A stretch of DNA of 64,000 nt from Roseiarcus sp963721905. GTDB taxonomy: Bacteria > Pseudomonadota > Alphaproteobacteria > Rhizobiales > Beijerinckiaceae. The notes under the pieces were generated by a model. The model ran no database searches, had not been told where the DNA came from, and worked only from the letters and a program-made list of their open reading frames with translations. Both the position numbers and the translations under genes were made by a program. The DNA lies in assembly GCA_963721905.1 (NCBI GenBank), contig CAVRMF010000012.1:197492-261491 (forward strand), given 5' to 3'. The stretch's first letter is position 1, and every line of letters begins with the position of its first letter. Positions 43,971 through 52,423 of this stretch are shown one piece after another.

Positions 43971-44713
43971 CACCAGGTCTCCGCCCAGGGCCTCAGGTCC
44001 ATCTCGAACGTCCAGGCGCTGCGCTTCTGGCGAGAAAGCCAGACGTAGTTCCTGGCGATTTCGTCGGGGACGAGAATCTCCTCACGGGCCAGCTTCTCCG
44101 CCGCGTCCGGCATGAGGCCGCGAATGAATTCGCCGTCGATAGCCCCGTCGATGACGACATGCGCCACATGCACGCCCTTCGGCCCCATTTCGCGCGCCAG
44201 GCTCTGCGCCAGCGCCCGAAGCCCATGCTTTGCGCCGGCGAAGGCAGAAAAGCCGGCCGCGCCGCGAACGCTCGCGGTTGCGCCGGTGAAAAGAATGGCC
44301 CCGCGTCCGCGCGGCGCCATCGCGCGCGCAGCCTCGCGGGTCGTCAGGAACCCGGCGAGACAGGCCATCTCCCAGACCTTGGTATAGACCTGGGTCGTGG
44401 TGTCGAGGACCGAAAACCGCACATTGGCGCCGATGTTGAAAACGAAGACCTCGATCGGCCCGATCGTCCGTTCGATCGTCTCGACGAAGGCGGCGACGTC
44501 GGCCTCCTTGCGCGCATCGAGCCCGAACGCGTGCGCTTCGGCCCCGTCGGCGCGGATGCGTTGCGCCAGCGCCTCCAGCGCCTCGACGTGGCGCGGTCGT
44601 CGCGTCACGCAGACGGCGAGCCCTTCGCGGGCGAAGGCGCGCGCAATGGCGCCGCCGAGGCCCTCGCCCGCCCCGATCACCACGCAGACGCCCCGCCGCG
44701 CCAATTCGGTCAT
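43970..44713 (-). CDS. short-chain dehydrogenase/reductase with Phe in place of the catalytic Tyr
   Basis: 247 residues from MTELARRGVCVVIGAGEGLG, the Rossmann glycine motif at 14-20. NIGAN (93-97) matches the NNAG position. At the active site the usual YxxxK reads FAGAK (Phe158, Lys162), in FSAFAGAKHGLRALAQSLAR, so the catalytic tyrosine is replaced. The protein may reduce poorly or act by another mechanism; relatives with this change exist (recalled). The gene is between the desaturase fusion (4-bp overlap) and the HCCA isomerase (TGATG overlap), so all three are one operon. Confidence 0.88.
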   Translation of the reverse strand: MTELARRGVCVVIGAGEGLGGAIARAFAREGLAVCVTRRPRHVEALEALAQRIRADGAEAHAFGLDARKEADVAAFVETIERTIGPIEVFVFNIGANVRFSVLDTTTQVYTKVWEMACLAGFLTTREAARAMAPRGRGAILFTGATASVRGAAGFSAFAGAKHGLRALAQSLAREMGPKGVHVAHVVIDGAIDGEFIRGLMPDAAEKLAREEILVPDEIARNYVWLSRQKRSAWTFEMDLRPWAETW

Positions 44714-46413
44714 GCAATATTCCCCCTGCCCTGCTGGCCGCGCGGCAGCACATAGAACGCGATCAGCCCCTGCGCCAGATAATAGGTTGGCAGCGTCCAT
44801 TGGTCGGCTGGCCAGCCGACATTGCCGAACTTCATGAGGGCGATCGTCATGTCGGAGAGCATGAAGAGAACGCCGCCAACCCCGACCGCGACCGCCGCGC
44901 CGTTGCGCATGACCGTCGCGCGGCCGGCAGCCTGGGCCGCGTCGCAAGCAACCATCGCCGCATAGACCACAACCGGGATCTTCAGTCCGGCCGCGACGCC
45001 CGGCCAGACATCGGCGAAGACCAGGCTAGCGAAGGCGCCGATCACGATCGCTGTAATCCGCGAGGGCAGGAATCCCACGCCGCGGGAAAAGGCCGCGATG
45101 TAAAAGCCGTGCGCAACGAGAAAGGCGACGAGGCCGGGCGCGAAGAGCGAGGGCGAGATGAGCAGCGTATCGCCCGCGAGCGAGGCGACGAGCGCCGCCG
45201 CCACGAGCCATTTCACGTCGGGTCGTCCCTCACGCAATGCGAACGACGCGATGAGCAGCGCCATCGTCGCCGGCTTCGCGACGCTTTCGACGCCCGGCCA
45301 GCCGAGGGCGTAAGCCGCGCATGTCAGCGAAGCCGCGAAGACATAGAGCGTCTCGAGAATGGATATGCGCCCGTCGAGCAGCGAGCCCATCGCCCACAAC
45401 GACGCCGCGAGCGACAGAAAGACGCCGAGGCCGTTGGTGAGGGGCAGCCCCGGGCCGACCATCAGGAACCCCGCCGTCGCGCCGATCATCGCAACGAGGG
45501 CCGCAAAGACGAGGATGGTCGCAGCCCGCCCCGCGGGCGGGCCATAACGGCGGATCGCCTTGAGGTCGTAAGGAGCTTGAGGTCCCGGGAGCCTCAGATT
45601 GGCCGGAACCCAGCCGGGCGGCGCGAACCAAACCCGGATCTTGTCGCGCCAGTCGGCGGCCCGCCAGCTTAAGTCAGCCATGGTCGCGTAATAGGAAAGG
45701 TTGGCAGAGATCGGGTCGAACGTGCTTAAGCCCCCGCGCACGCCATAGACCGCCGGCTCAACTTCGTCCTCGTAGGTGCCGAACAGGCGGTCCCAGATAA
45801 TCAGGATGCCGCCGTAGTTCTTGTCGAGATAGAGGTCGTTGACGCCGTGATGTACGCGGTGGTTCGAGGGCGAGGCGAATATGCGGTCGAACCAGCCGAG
45901 CTTGCCGACGAGCTCGGTGTGGATCCAGAACTGATAGAGGAGGTCGATCAGCCCGACGGCGACGAACACGACCGGCGGGACGCCGGCAATCGCCATCGGC
46001 AGATAGAAGATCCAGCCGAGCAGCACGCCCGAGCTTGGCTGCCGCAATGCGGTCGAGAGATTGAAGGCCTCGCTCTGGTGATGTACGACATGCGCCGCCC
46101 AGAAGAGGCCGACCTCGTGGTCGATGCGATGGTTCCAGTAATAGAAGAAATCGTAGGCGATCAGCGCGCCGACCCACACCCGCCAGTCGTCAGCCCGCAG
46201 TGAAAACAGTGAAAAGTGGTTGTAAACAAGCATATAGATCCCGACGCTCAGCGCCAGCATGAAGACGCCCGAAATCTGGCTGAGGATCCCGGCGGTCAGC
46301 GACCCGACCGCGTCGTTGAGCCGGTAGACGTTGCGGCCCAGCGCCAGGCCGATTCCGAATTCCGCCGCCATCAGCGCGACGAACACCGGAATGGCGTAGA
46401 CGATGACGTTCAA
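44710..46413 (-). CDS. fusion of sterol-desaturase/alkylglycerol-monooxygenase-like and lysoplasmalogenase (YhhN/TMEM86) domains
   Basis: 567 residues, TTG start with GGAGGAG upstream. The N-terminal half (about 1-300) is a membrane di-iron fatty-acid hydroxylase domain: His95/His99 (NHRIDHE), His108/111/112 (AAHVVHHQSE), His165, and His185/188/189 (NHRVHHGVN). It resembles the alkylglycerol monooxygenase branch. The C-terminal half (about 320-567) is a multi-helix YhhN/TMEM86 domain, with SLAGDTLLISP and a closing LFMLSDMTIALMKF acidic motif. Both enzyme types elsewhere act on ether lipids: one cleaves alkyl ether bonds, the other vinyl ether bonds of lysoplasmalogens. Activity of the fusion is untested. 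Confidence 0.85.
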   Translation of the reverse strand: MNVIVYAIPVFVALMAAEFGIGLALGRNVYRLNDAVGSLTAGILSQISGVFMLALSVGIYMLVYNHFSLFSLRADDWRVWVGALIAYDFFYYWNHRIDHEVGLFWAAHVVHHQSEAFNLSTALRQPSSGVLLGWIFYLPMAIAGVPPVVFVAVGLIDLLYQFWIHTELVGKLGWFDRIFASPSNHRVHHGVNDLYLDKNYGGILIIWDRLFGTYEDEVEPAVYGVRGGLSTFDPISANLSYYATMADLSWRAADWRDKIRVWFAPPGWVPANLRLPGPQAPYDLKAIRRYGPPAGRAATILVFAALVAMIGATAGFLMVGPGLPLTNGLGVFLSLAASLWAMGSLLDGRISILETLYVFAASLTCAAYALGWPGVESVAKPATMALLIASFALREGRPDVKWLVAAALVASLAGDTLLISPSLFAPGLVAFLVAHGFYIAAFSRGVGFLPSRITAIVIGAFASLVFADVWPGVAAGLKIPVVVYAAMVACDAAQAAGRATVMRNGAAVAVGVGGVLFMLSDMTIALMKFGNVGWPADQWTLPTYYLAQGLIAFYVLPRGQQGRGNIA

Positions 46414-46464
46414 CCGCTCCTCCTGCAGGCGTTTTGGGCCGCGAGAGTAATACGGCGGGGCGCG

Positions 46465-47712
46465 TCAGACCAGCGCCTGCAAGCCCCCGAACACGCCGAG
46501 CGCAGACACGACCGCGCAGATGCCGACGATGAGGCGCAGCCGCCGGCCTCCGACACGGTAAGGCTCGGGCAACGCGGTCGCGGCCAGCGCCACCAGGAAG
46601 CCGACGACCAGGGGCATCAGCAAAGCGTTCAGCACCTGCGCGGCGATGTTGAGCCAGACAAGGTCGGACGCCACCCAGACCGCAAGCGCTGAGCCCACCA
46701 CGGCGAGCGCATAGACGCCATAGAACCAGCCGGCCGCAAAAGGCTTCAGTTCGAGCGTGCGCTTGAGGCCCGCGATCTCGCCGACGCCCCAGGCGAGCGC
46801 GAGCGATGCGACGATCGCCGCGACCAGCGAAGCGCCCAGCACGCCGGCGCCGAAGATGATCTTGCCCGCCGCCGCGCCCAAGGCGGGGGTCAGCGCGCGG
46901 CTGATCTCGCCGACGCTCGAAAGGGTCCCCGGCTGGGCCCCATAGGCGAACGCCGCCGCCGCCGCGATCAGCACCGCGCCGGTCAGGCATTGGGTCAGGA
47001 CCGCGCCGAGCGCGGTGTCAACACGCGCGTGGCCGAGATCGGCAGGCTGCAGTCTTTTGTCCACCGTCGCCGACTGCTGGTAGAAGATCATCCAGGGATT
47101 GAAGGTCGCGCCGATGATCGCAGCGACCATGTAGAGGAACTGCCGGTCGCCGAACGGAAGGCTGATCGCGTCGCTCGCCATCGTCGCAAGATTCGGCCGC
47201 GCCGCGAAGGCGACGACGAAGAACGCCAGTTCGAAAAGGCCAATCAGGAGCGCCGCGCGCTCGACCCGTCGGTAGGAGCCCGTCCCAACAATGATGAGAA
47301 GCACGGCCGCCGCGCCCGGCAGGCTGAGGCTGCGCGAGAGGCCGAACATCTCGCCGATGCCGGCGACGCCGGTGAACTCGGTGATGAGCGAGCCGATCGC
47401 CGCCACCGCGAGGCCGACCACCGCCAGAACTGCCCAGCCGAGGCCGTATCGTTCGCGGATGAGTTCCGCGTGGCCCCGGCCGGTGTGGACGCCGAGCCGC
47501 ACCGTCAGCTCCTGCACCAGATAGAGCATCGGGATGAGGGCGATGACCAGCGGCAGCAGCCGATAGCGCCATTGGGCGCCCGCCTGAGCAGCCGTCACCA
47601 CATTGCCGGCGTCGGTATCTGCCAGCATGACGAGCAGCCCAGGCCCCCAGACCGCGGCCGCGCGGATGAAGGATGGGGCGCTGAGGCTGGTCGTCCGCGC
47701 TTCGCCGTTCAT
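46465..47712 (-). CDS. Nramp-family divalent metal transporter with non-canonical ion-binding motifs
   Basis: 415 residues, eleven or so membrane helices. Nramp fold markers are PGLLVMLADTDAGNVVTAAQAG in helix 1 and IIGATFNPWMIFYQQSA in helix 6. The classic metal-binding DPGN is here DTDAGN and the MPHxxxLHS region is NPWMIFYQQS, so the methionine that selects Mn/Fe is absent. Nramp-related proteins lacking it include Mg2+ and Al3+ transporters, so the substrate here is probably not Mn or Fe. It is separate from the lipid operon and divergent from the SPFH gene. Confidence 0.88.
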   Translation of the reverse strand: MNGEARTTSLSAPSFIRAAAVWGPGLLVMLADTDAGNVVTAAQAGAQWRYRLLPLVIALIPMLYLVQELTVRLGVHTGRGHAELIRERYGLGWAVLAVVGLAVAAIGSLITEFTGVAGIGEMFGLSRSLSLPGAAAVLLIIVGTGSYRRVERAALLIGLFELAFFVVAFAARPNLATMASDAISLPFGDRQFLYMVAAIIGATFNPWMIFYQQSATVDKRLQPADLGHARVDTALGAVLTQCLTGAVLIAAAAAFAYGAQPGTLSSVGEISRALTPALGAAAGKIIFGAGVLGASLVAAIVASLALAWGVGEIAGLKRTLELKPFAAGWFYGVYALAVVGSALAVWVASDLVWLNIAAQVLNALLMPLVVGFLVALAATALPEPYRVGGRRLRLIVGICAVVSALGVFGGLQALV

Positions 47713-47726
47713 TCGTGAACAACTGC

Positions 47727-47775
47727 TCCCAAGCCGTCCCGCGCCGATTGCCTCGAAAGGTCGCGCGGCTTGGGA
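47727..47775. repeat. 10-bp perfect inverted repeat between divergent genes
   Basis: TCCCAAGCCG (47727-47736) and CGGCTTGGGA (47766-47775) flank 29 bp. The half-sequence also forms the core of the MITE ends at 27.8 kb (CTCCCAAGCCG), so it could be a decayed relative or only a chance match. Position in the 236-bp gap between the Nramp and SPFH genes would also suit an operator. Confidence 0.4.
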
Positions 47776-47948
47776 CCGGGGAGGCCGAAAGTCAACCGGT
47801 CAAAAGCGCGCGCCCTCGCCCGGGGCGGCAAACCCCGAACGTCTGGCGCCGGATGAAAAAATGCCCCATATATACAGCCGGGCGGCGGCCGCGGAGGACC
47901 GCGCATTGCGGCCCGCTCGAAGCGAAGCCGCCGGCCAGGAGGCTTCCC

Positions 47949-48875
47949 ATGCCACAGCAGAACACGCTCCCGGGGCTTATCTTCATCATCCTGTTCGCCC
48001 TGGGGCTGGCTCTCGCCTATTCAAGCTGGAGCGCCGGCGGCTTCGTCACCGGCGGCGTGATCGCAGTCATAGGCTTCCTTGTCGCCGCAGTCCTCGCCAA
48101 CTCCATTAAGGTCGCCAACCAGTGGGAGCGGGTCGTCGTCCTGCGGCTCGGCCAATTCCACATGCTCGCGGGCCCTGGCCTCTTCTTCATCATCCCGATC
48201 CTCGACATGGTCGCCTATCGGATCGACACCCGCGTCATCACCAGCACGTTCAAGGCGGAAAAGACGATGACGCGCGACACTGTGCCGGTCGACGTCGACG
48301 CGGTGCTGTTCTGGAAAGTGATTGACCCGAAAATGGCGGCGCTCGACGTCGCGGACTATGTCTCGGCGATCAACTGGGCGTCGCAGACGGCGCTGCGCGA
48401 CGTGATCGGCAAGACGGTGCTCGCCGATATGCTGGAGGGGCGCGAGAAGCTGAGCGTCGAACTGCAGCGCATCATCGACGCGCGCACCGAGCCGTGGGGG
48501 ATCAATGTCATCTCGGTCGAGGTCAAGGACGTGCAGATCCCCGCTGCCCTGCAGGACGCGATGTCGATGCAGGCGCAAGCCGAGCGCGAGCGCCAGGCGC
48601 GGGTGATCCTGGGCGATTCCGAGCGTCAGGTGGCGCAGAAATTCGTCGAGGCGGCCAACACCTACGCCGACAACCCGAACGCCTTTCATCTCCGCGCGAT
48701 GAACATGCTCTACGAGGGCTTGAAACGCTCGAACTCCACCATCGTCATCGTGCCCTCGACCGCGGTCGAAACGATGCAGCTCGGCAGCGCGCCGACGATG
48801 GCGACTGTGGCGAGCGCCATCGCGCATGCGGGCGCGGCGCGCGCGGCGGCTGTAGAGGGGCCTGCAGCCGAATAA
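47949..48875 (+). CDS. SPFH/band 7 (slipin-type) membrane protein
   Basis: 308 residues with AGGAGG before the ATG. Two N-terminal membrane helices (about 8-26 and 30-50) lead to a band 7 domain: NQWERVVVLRLGQFHMLAGP, TFKAEKTMTRDTVPVDVDAV, and LADMLEGREKLSVELQRIID. A charged coiled-coil (AQAERERQARVILGDSE) and a short tail follow. Slipins form ring-like membrane scaffolds, often with a NfeD partner protease; no nfeD gene is visible here. Role: membrane organisation. Confidence 0.92.
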   Translation: MPQQNTLPGLIFIILFALGLALAYSSWSAGGFVTGGVIAVIGFLVAAVLANSIKVANQWERVVVLRLGQFHMLAGPGLFFIIPILDMVAYRIDTRVITSTFKAEKTMTRDTVPVDVDAVLFWKVIDPKMAALDVADYVSAINWASQTALRDVIGKTVLADMLEGREKLSVELQRIIDARTEPWGINVISVEVKDVQIPAALQDAMSMQAQAERERQARVILGDSERQVAQKFVEAANTYADNPNAFHLRAMNMLYEGLKRSNSTIVIVPSTAVETMQLGSAPTMATVASAIAHAGAARAAAVEGPAAE

Positions 48876-48973
48876 AGCGTTGTCATGTCATCCCCACGGA
48901 ACGCGGGATCCAGACCTGCCGCGCTTGAGGCGGCCGCAGTCCGACAATTCCGAAGCTCGCGTGCGCGGGCGCC

Positions 48974-49648
48974 TCAAGCCTTCGCGCGCCAGCGCACGAA
49001 CCCGAGGACAAGCATTGGCAGGGCCAGCAGGACACCTGTCGGAGGCTCTGGGACGACGGCCACGCCGGTCACCGGAAAGCCGCCGACCGGTATCGGCGCC
49101 TCACCTTCGATGCTGATCTGAGAATAGAGGTCGAAGGAGCTGTCGATTTGGAACAAGGCAGCGTTGGGGAACGCGGTGATCGTGACCTGTACGGTCGATG
49201 TCATCGACGGATCAAGGGTGAATTCGATCGGCACCACCCCCTCGAACGTCCCGACGTAGTCTTCGGCGGTGACCACCCCCTCGAATGTCCCGGTCTGGAC
49301 CAAAGAGGTTCGGCCGTCCAGCGTCAGATCAAGATCTCCTACTACGGAGAAATCGCCAATCGGGCCTCCTCCGAAGCTGATTTCGCCCGTTACCTTTTCG
49401 TCGAGCGTGAATTCTTCGTTAGGGCCTACAAAGCTGCTGCTCGACGAAAGGATCAAACCTTTGACGTCGCTCGAGCACAATCCGCCGAGTGGACCGCCCA
49501 TCACACATCCCGGCGCTTGCACAAAGCCGCTACCCGGCGGGAACGGATCGGGCGAGGTCGAAACGAAAGCCTTGGCGCCGCCGACGCTGGCGACAGCCAT
49601 CACGCTCGCAATCAAACAGGAACGGGTGAGCGATGCAGACCGATGCAT
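48974..49648 (-). CDS. exported PEP-CTERM sorted protein
   Basis: 224 residues, GGGAGG before the ATG. Sec signal MHRSASLTRSCLIASVMAVA with cleavage near AKA. The mature domain is beta-rich (GDFSVVGDLDLTLDG) and contains a short direct repeat GTFEGVV (in TGTFEGVVTAEDY and VGTFEGVVPIEF). The C-terminus is a PEP-CTERM signal: VPEPPTGVLLALPMLVLG followed by RWRAKA, i.e. motif, hydrophobic helix, basic tail. Such proteins are processed by an EpsH-type exosortase and usually go with exopolysaccharide, so an exosortase should exist elsewhere in the genome. Confidence 0.82.
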   Translation of the reverse strand: MHRSASLTRSCLIASVMAVASVGGAKAFVSTSPDPFPPGSGFVQAPGCVMGGPLGGLCSSDVKGLILSSSSSFVGPNEEFTLDEKVTGEISFGGGPIGDFSVVGDLDLTLDGRTSLVQTGTFEGVVTAEDYVGTFEGVVPIEFTLDPSMTSTVQVTITAFPNAALFQIDSSFDLYSQISIEGEAPIPVGGFPVTGVAVVPEPPTGVLLALPMLVLGFVRWRAKA

Positions 49649-49898
49649 GATTGGACCTCCCGCTGTTTTTCCCCTGCGTTGCTGGCGCAGGGTAAATAAT
49701 TCTAAAGTGTCTTCATGAAGGTTATACTACGCGGGTCCTCCGATGCAAGCCGTTTTGGAGCCGTCGCCGCGATGCAGCTGCGCGTTCTGAGGACGCGAAT
49801 TCTCTTGGCCAATCCGCGCTGGCGCTTCCCGCGTATGGCGATGAAGAGCCGACCGAACCGGAGCCGGAGGAGATTTTCCGGTTGAAGGGTCCTTGGCT

Positions 49899-50931
49899 TC
49901 AGGCCGGCGTCGGGGCGTCGGCGCGGATCAGCTTCTCGTGCTTGAGCTCCGCCCACAAATCGGCGGGGACAGAATAGCGGAAGGCGGCGAGATTCCGCTC
50001 GACCTGGTTGGCGGAGATCGCGCCGGGAATAATCGAGGCGACGATCGGATGTCCCAGCGGGAACTGCAGCGCCGCGGCCGCGAGCGGCACATTGTGGCGC
50101 TTGCAGACCGCCTCCATTTTCGCCACCCGGTCCAGAATGGCGGGCCCCGCGGGCTCGTAATTGTACATCGCGCCCGGAACCGCGCCGGTCGCCAGGATCC
50201 CCGAATTGTAACCGCCGCCGATAACGATCCCGACGCCGCGCTCGGCGCAGCGGGGGAACTCGCTCTCGAGCACGTCTTGCTCAAGCAGCGTGTAGCGCAT
50301 CGCGATCAGAAAGAAATCGATGTCGAAGAGGTCGAGATAGCGCGGGATCGAACTCTTTGGAATTGAAGCCCGCGCCAATTCCTTTGATGATTCCTGCTTC
50401 GCGCAATTCGCTGAGCGCCTTCCAGCCGCTCGTCTTGAGCTGCGCGAAATAAGCCTCGAGCGCCGGCGCATTGTGATCCCAAGGGTCAAGATCGTGGATG
50501 AGGAGGACGTCGACCGAATTGATCCCGAGCCGCTGGAGGCTGTCCTCGAACGAGCGCATCACGCCGTCGTAGCCGTAGTCGAACACGGTCTGGAATTCGA
50601 GGCCGCCGAGCCACTGGTCCTTGATGGCGCCAGGCCCAAAAGGGCGGCGCAAAACCCGACCGATCTTGGTCGACACCACGTAGTCCGCTCGCGGCCTTCG
50701 AAAGAGCGCGCGCCCAAGAGTGTGCTCGGCAAGGCCGCGGCCGTACCACGGCGAGGTGTCGAAATAGCGCACGCCTCCCGCCCAGGCCCTGTCAATCAGG
50801 GCCGCGGTTTCGGCGTCGTCGACGCGTTCGAAGAGTTCCCCCAACGGCGCCGTGCCGAGGCCAAGCTCGGTGACATGGACGTCTGTCCGGCCGAGCTTCC
50901 TTGTCTTGAACGGAGCGGCCGGCGGGCTCAC
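49899..50931 (-). pseudogene. aldo/keto reductase, frameshifted
   Basis: GTG start overlapping the clpS stop (GTGA). N-terminal part in one frame: FKTRKLGRTDVHVTELGLGT, then FDTSPWYGRGLAEHTLG (catalytic Asp and Tyr) and LLIHDLDPWDH. One extra base near 50348-50356 shifts the frame; the remainder (IPRYLDLFDIDFFLIAMRYT, LLEQDVLESEFPRCAERGVG, IIPGAISANQVERN) runs on to 49899. Joined it is a complete ~343-residue AKR resembling D-threo-aldose 1-dehydrogenase/L-fucose dehydrogenase-type enzymes. Sequencing error is possible. Confidence 0.83.
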
Positions 50932-51233
50932 TCCTCGGGCTCGGTGCCGAAGCGCAGCGGATAGCCCTTGGCGGCGCCGGCTTCCGTTCCGCGCGCCGCT
51001 TTCGTCTCGGCGATGTCTTGGGCGAAAACGGCGACCACGCAGACGCCCTTGCGATGCGCGGTCATCATCACGTTCAGCGCCTGGGTTTCGTTGAGGCGGA
51101 ACACCGCCTTCAGCACTTGCACCACGAAGTCGCGCGGCGTGTAATCGTCGTTGAAGAGAATGACCTTGTGCAGGCGCGGCCGCTGGACCTGCGTTTCGGT
51201 TTTGGTCCTTGGTAAGGTGACGGTCTTGCTCAT
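50928..51233 (-). CDS. clpS: ATP-dependent Clp protease adaptor ClpS
   Basis: 101 residues from MSKTVTLPRTKTETQ; longer in-frame starts exist but are not conserved. The ClpS core is complete: LHKVILFNDDYTPRDFVVQVLK (with the Asn-Asp pair that holds the N-degron amino group) and NVMMTAHRKGVCVVAVFAQD (including the conserved His). It binds ClpA and delivers N-end rule substrates. The sequence looks like the second alphaproteobacterial paralogue (ClpS2), usually found apart from clpA, as here. Confidence 0.9.
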   Translation of the reverse strand: MSKTVTLPRTKTETQVQRPRLHKVILFNDDYTPRDFVVQVLKAVFRLNETQALNVMMTAHRKGVCVVAVFAQDIAETKAARGTEAGAAKGYPLRFGTEPEE

Positions 51234-51390
51234 CGTGGCCCCAGGCGTCAGGCTGACGTCGATGCAGGGTCTATTTTGCATGCGCATCGCGCCGCGTTCA
51301 AGGGGATCTCGCGGCCCGCGTCTTGCTCCGCGCATTTCGTGCTCACGGATCCATCGAGGCCGCCCATGCTCAACACGCGACAAAAGGTTT

Positions 51391-52423
51391 CCTGATTACG
51401 CGGCAACGTCAGCCAGCTTTAGCAAGCGGTAAGGCATCGGGGTGGTCCTCAGCGCAACGAATGCGAGGCGGGGGATCATAGTTTCGAGATCGTATCGGCG
51501 ATTGAATCGATATTCGAACTCCGCGAGATATCGAGGAACGTGTTTTTCTTGCACGGCTCGGTAGGTCCCCACGAGGGCGGCTTTGATATTGCCCAACGCG
51601 GTATTGACCCATTTGAAAGCAGGGGTGCGAGCCGCTTGCTTGCCGCTTCCGGTCTTGATTGAGGTGTGGAGGCATCCGGCTTGGGTGACAGCGGCGAAGC
51701 ATGCCAGACCGTCGGAGACGATATTGGCGCCCGGGTTGAGCGCGGTGCTCGCGAGCTTTCGGATCGCAAAGCTGCTGAAGGCTTTGATGGGCCGAAGGAT
51801 GATTTGATCTGGCTTGCCATCGTCCGTTGTCGCGATCGCGGCGACGAACGGCGTCTTGCCTGTTGCGCCGCGCCCGCGGCGGACGGACCGGGCGCCGCCG
51901 ATATAAGCGTCGTCCATCTGGACGTTGCCCTTCAAGCGTTTGCTCGCGTTACGCTCCAGCATGACTTGAGCGAGCTTGTGCTTCATCATCCAGGCAGCTG
52001 TCTGGGTGACGCCAAGGCGTCGACCGAGTTCGATGCTGGAAATGCCCTTCTTCGATTGCGTGACCAGGTAGATCGTCTTGAACCAGATGCGCAGCGGCAG
52101 CTTACTCGAAGCGAAGATCGTTCCCGCTTTGACAGAGGTCTGCTTGCGACACGCGTTGCACTGGAATAGACGCCGCGCGCCGCGCGTGACGACGCAGTGA
52201 TCGGCGCCATTGCACCCAGGACATTCGAACCCTTCGGCCAGCGCCATTTGACGAGCGCCGCATGACATTGCTCTTCGGTTCCGTAAATCTCGGCGAAACG
52301 AGCCTCGCTGAGGCCTTTCTGGAACTGGACCTGATTGCGCGCCATCGGAGAACCCCTGCGAAAACAGCATGTTCATGCTTTGTTCTACTCAAAACCTGAG
52401 GCTGACGCAAGCGCGTAATCAGG
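51391..52423 (-). mobile_element. IS1595-family insertion sequence, 1033 bp
   Basis: Both ends begin CCTGATTACGC followed by five differing bases and CGTCAGCC, as inverted repeats. Flanks carry the identical 8-bp AAAGGTTT (51383-51390 and 52424-52431), a target duplication of the size typical for IS1595. It encodes one transposase on the minus strand, now frameshifted. It lies inside the Rieske oxygenase gene. Confidence 0.9.
51396..52345 (-). pseudogene. IS1595-family transposase, frameshifted
   Basis: Starts MARNQVQFQKGLSEARFAEI and reads to KWRWPKG, then a base is missing near 52228-52236 and the other frame continues FECPGCNGADHCVVTRGARR with the family zinc-ribbon cysteines (CPGC, CNAC). 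The DDE-type core follows: QMDDAYIGGARS, IVSDGLACFAAV, and a conserved C-terminal domain ending YRFNRRYDLETM. Joined it is a full-length transposase of about 315 residues. As given, the element could not make a complete enzyme, unless the gap is a sequencing error. Confidence 0.85.

Noticed and set aside
48880..48925. REP-like TCATCCCCACGGAACGCGGGATCC sequence after the SPFH gene
   Set aside because: Resembles common intergenic repeats of the group, but only one imperfect copy is present here, so no repeat was called.
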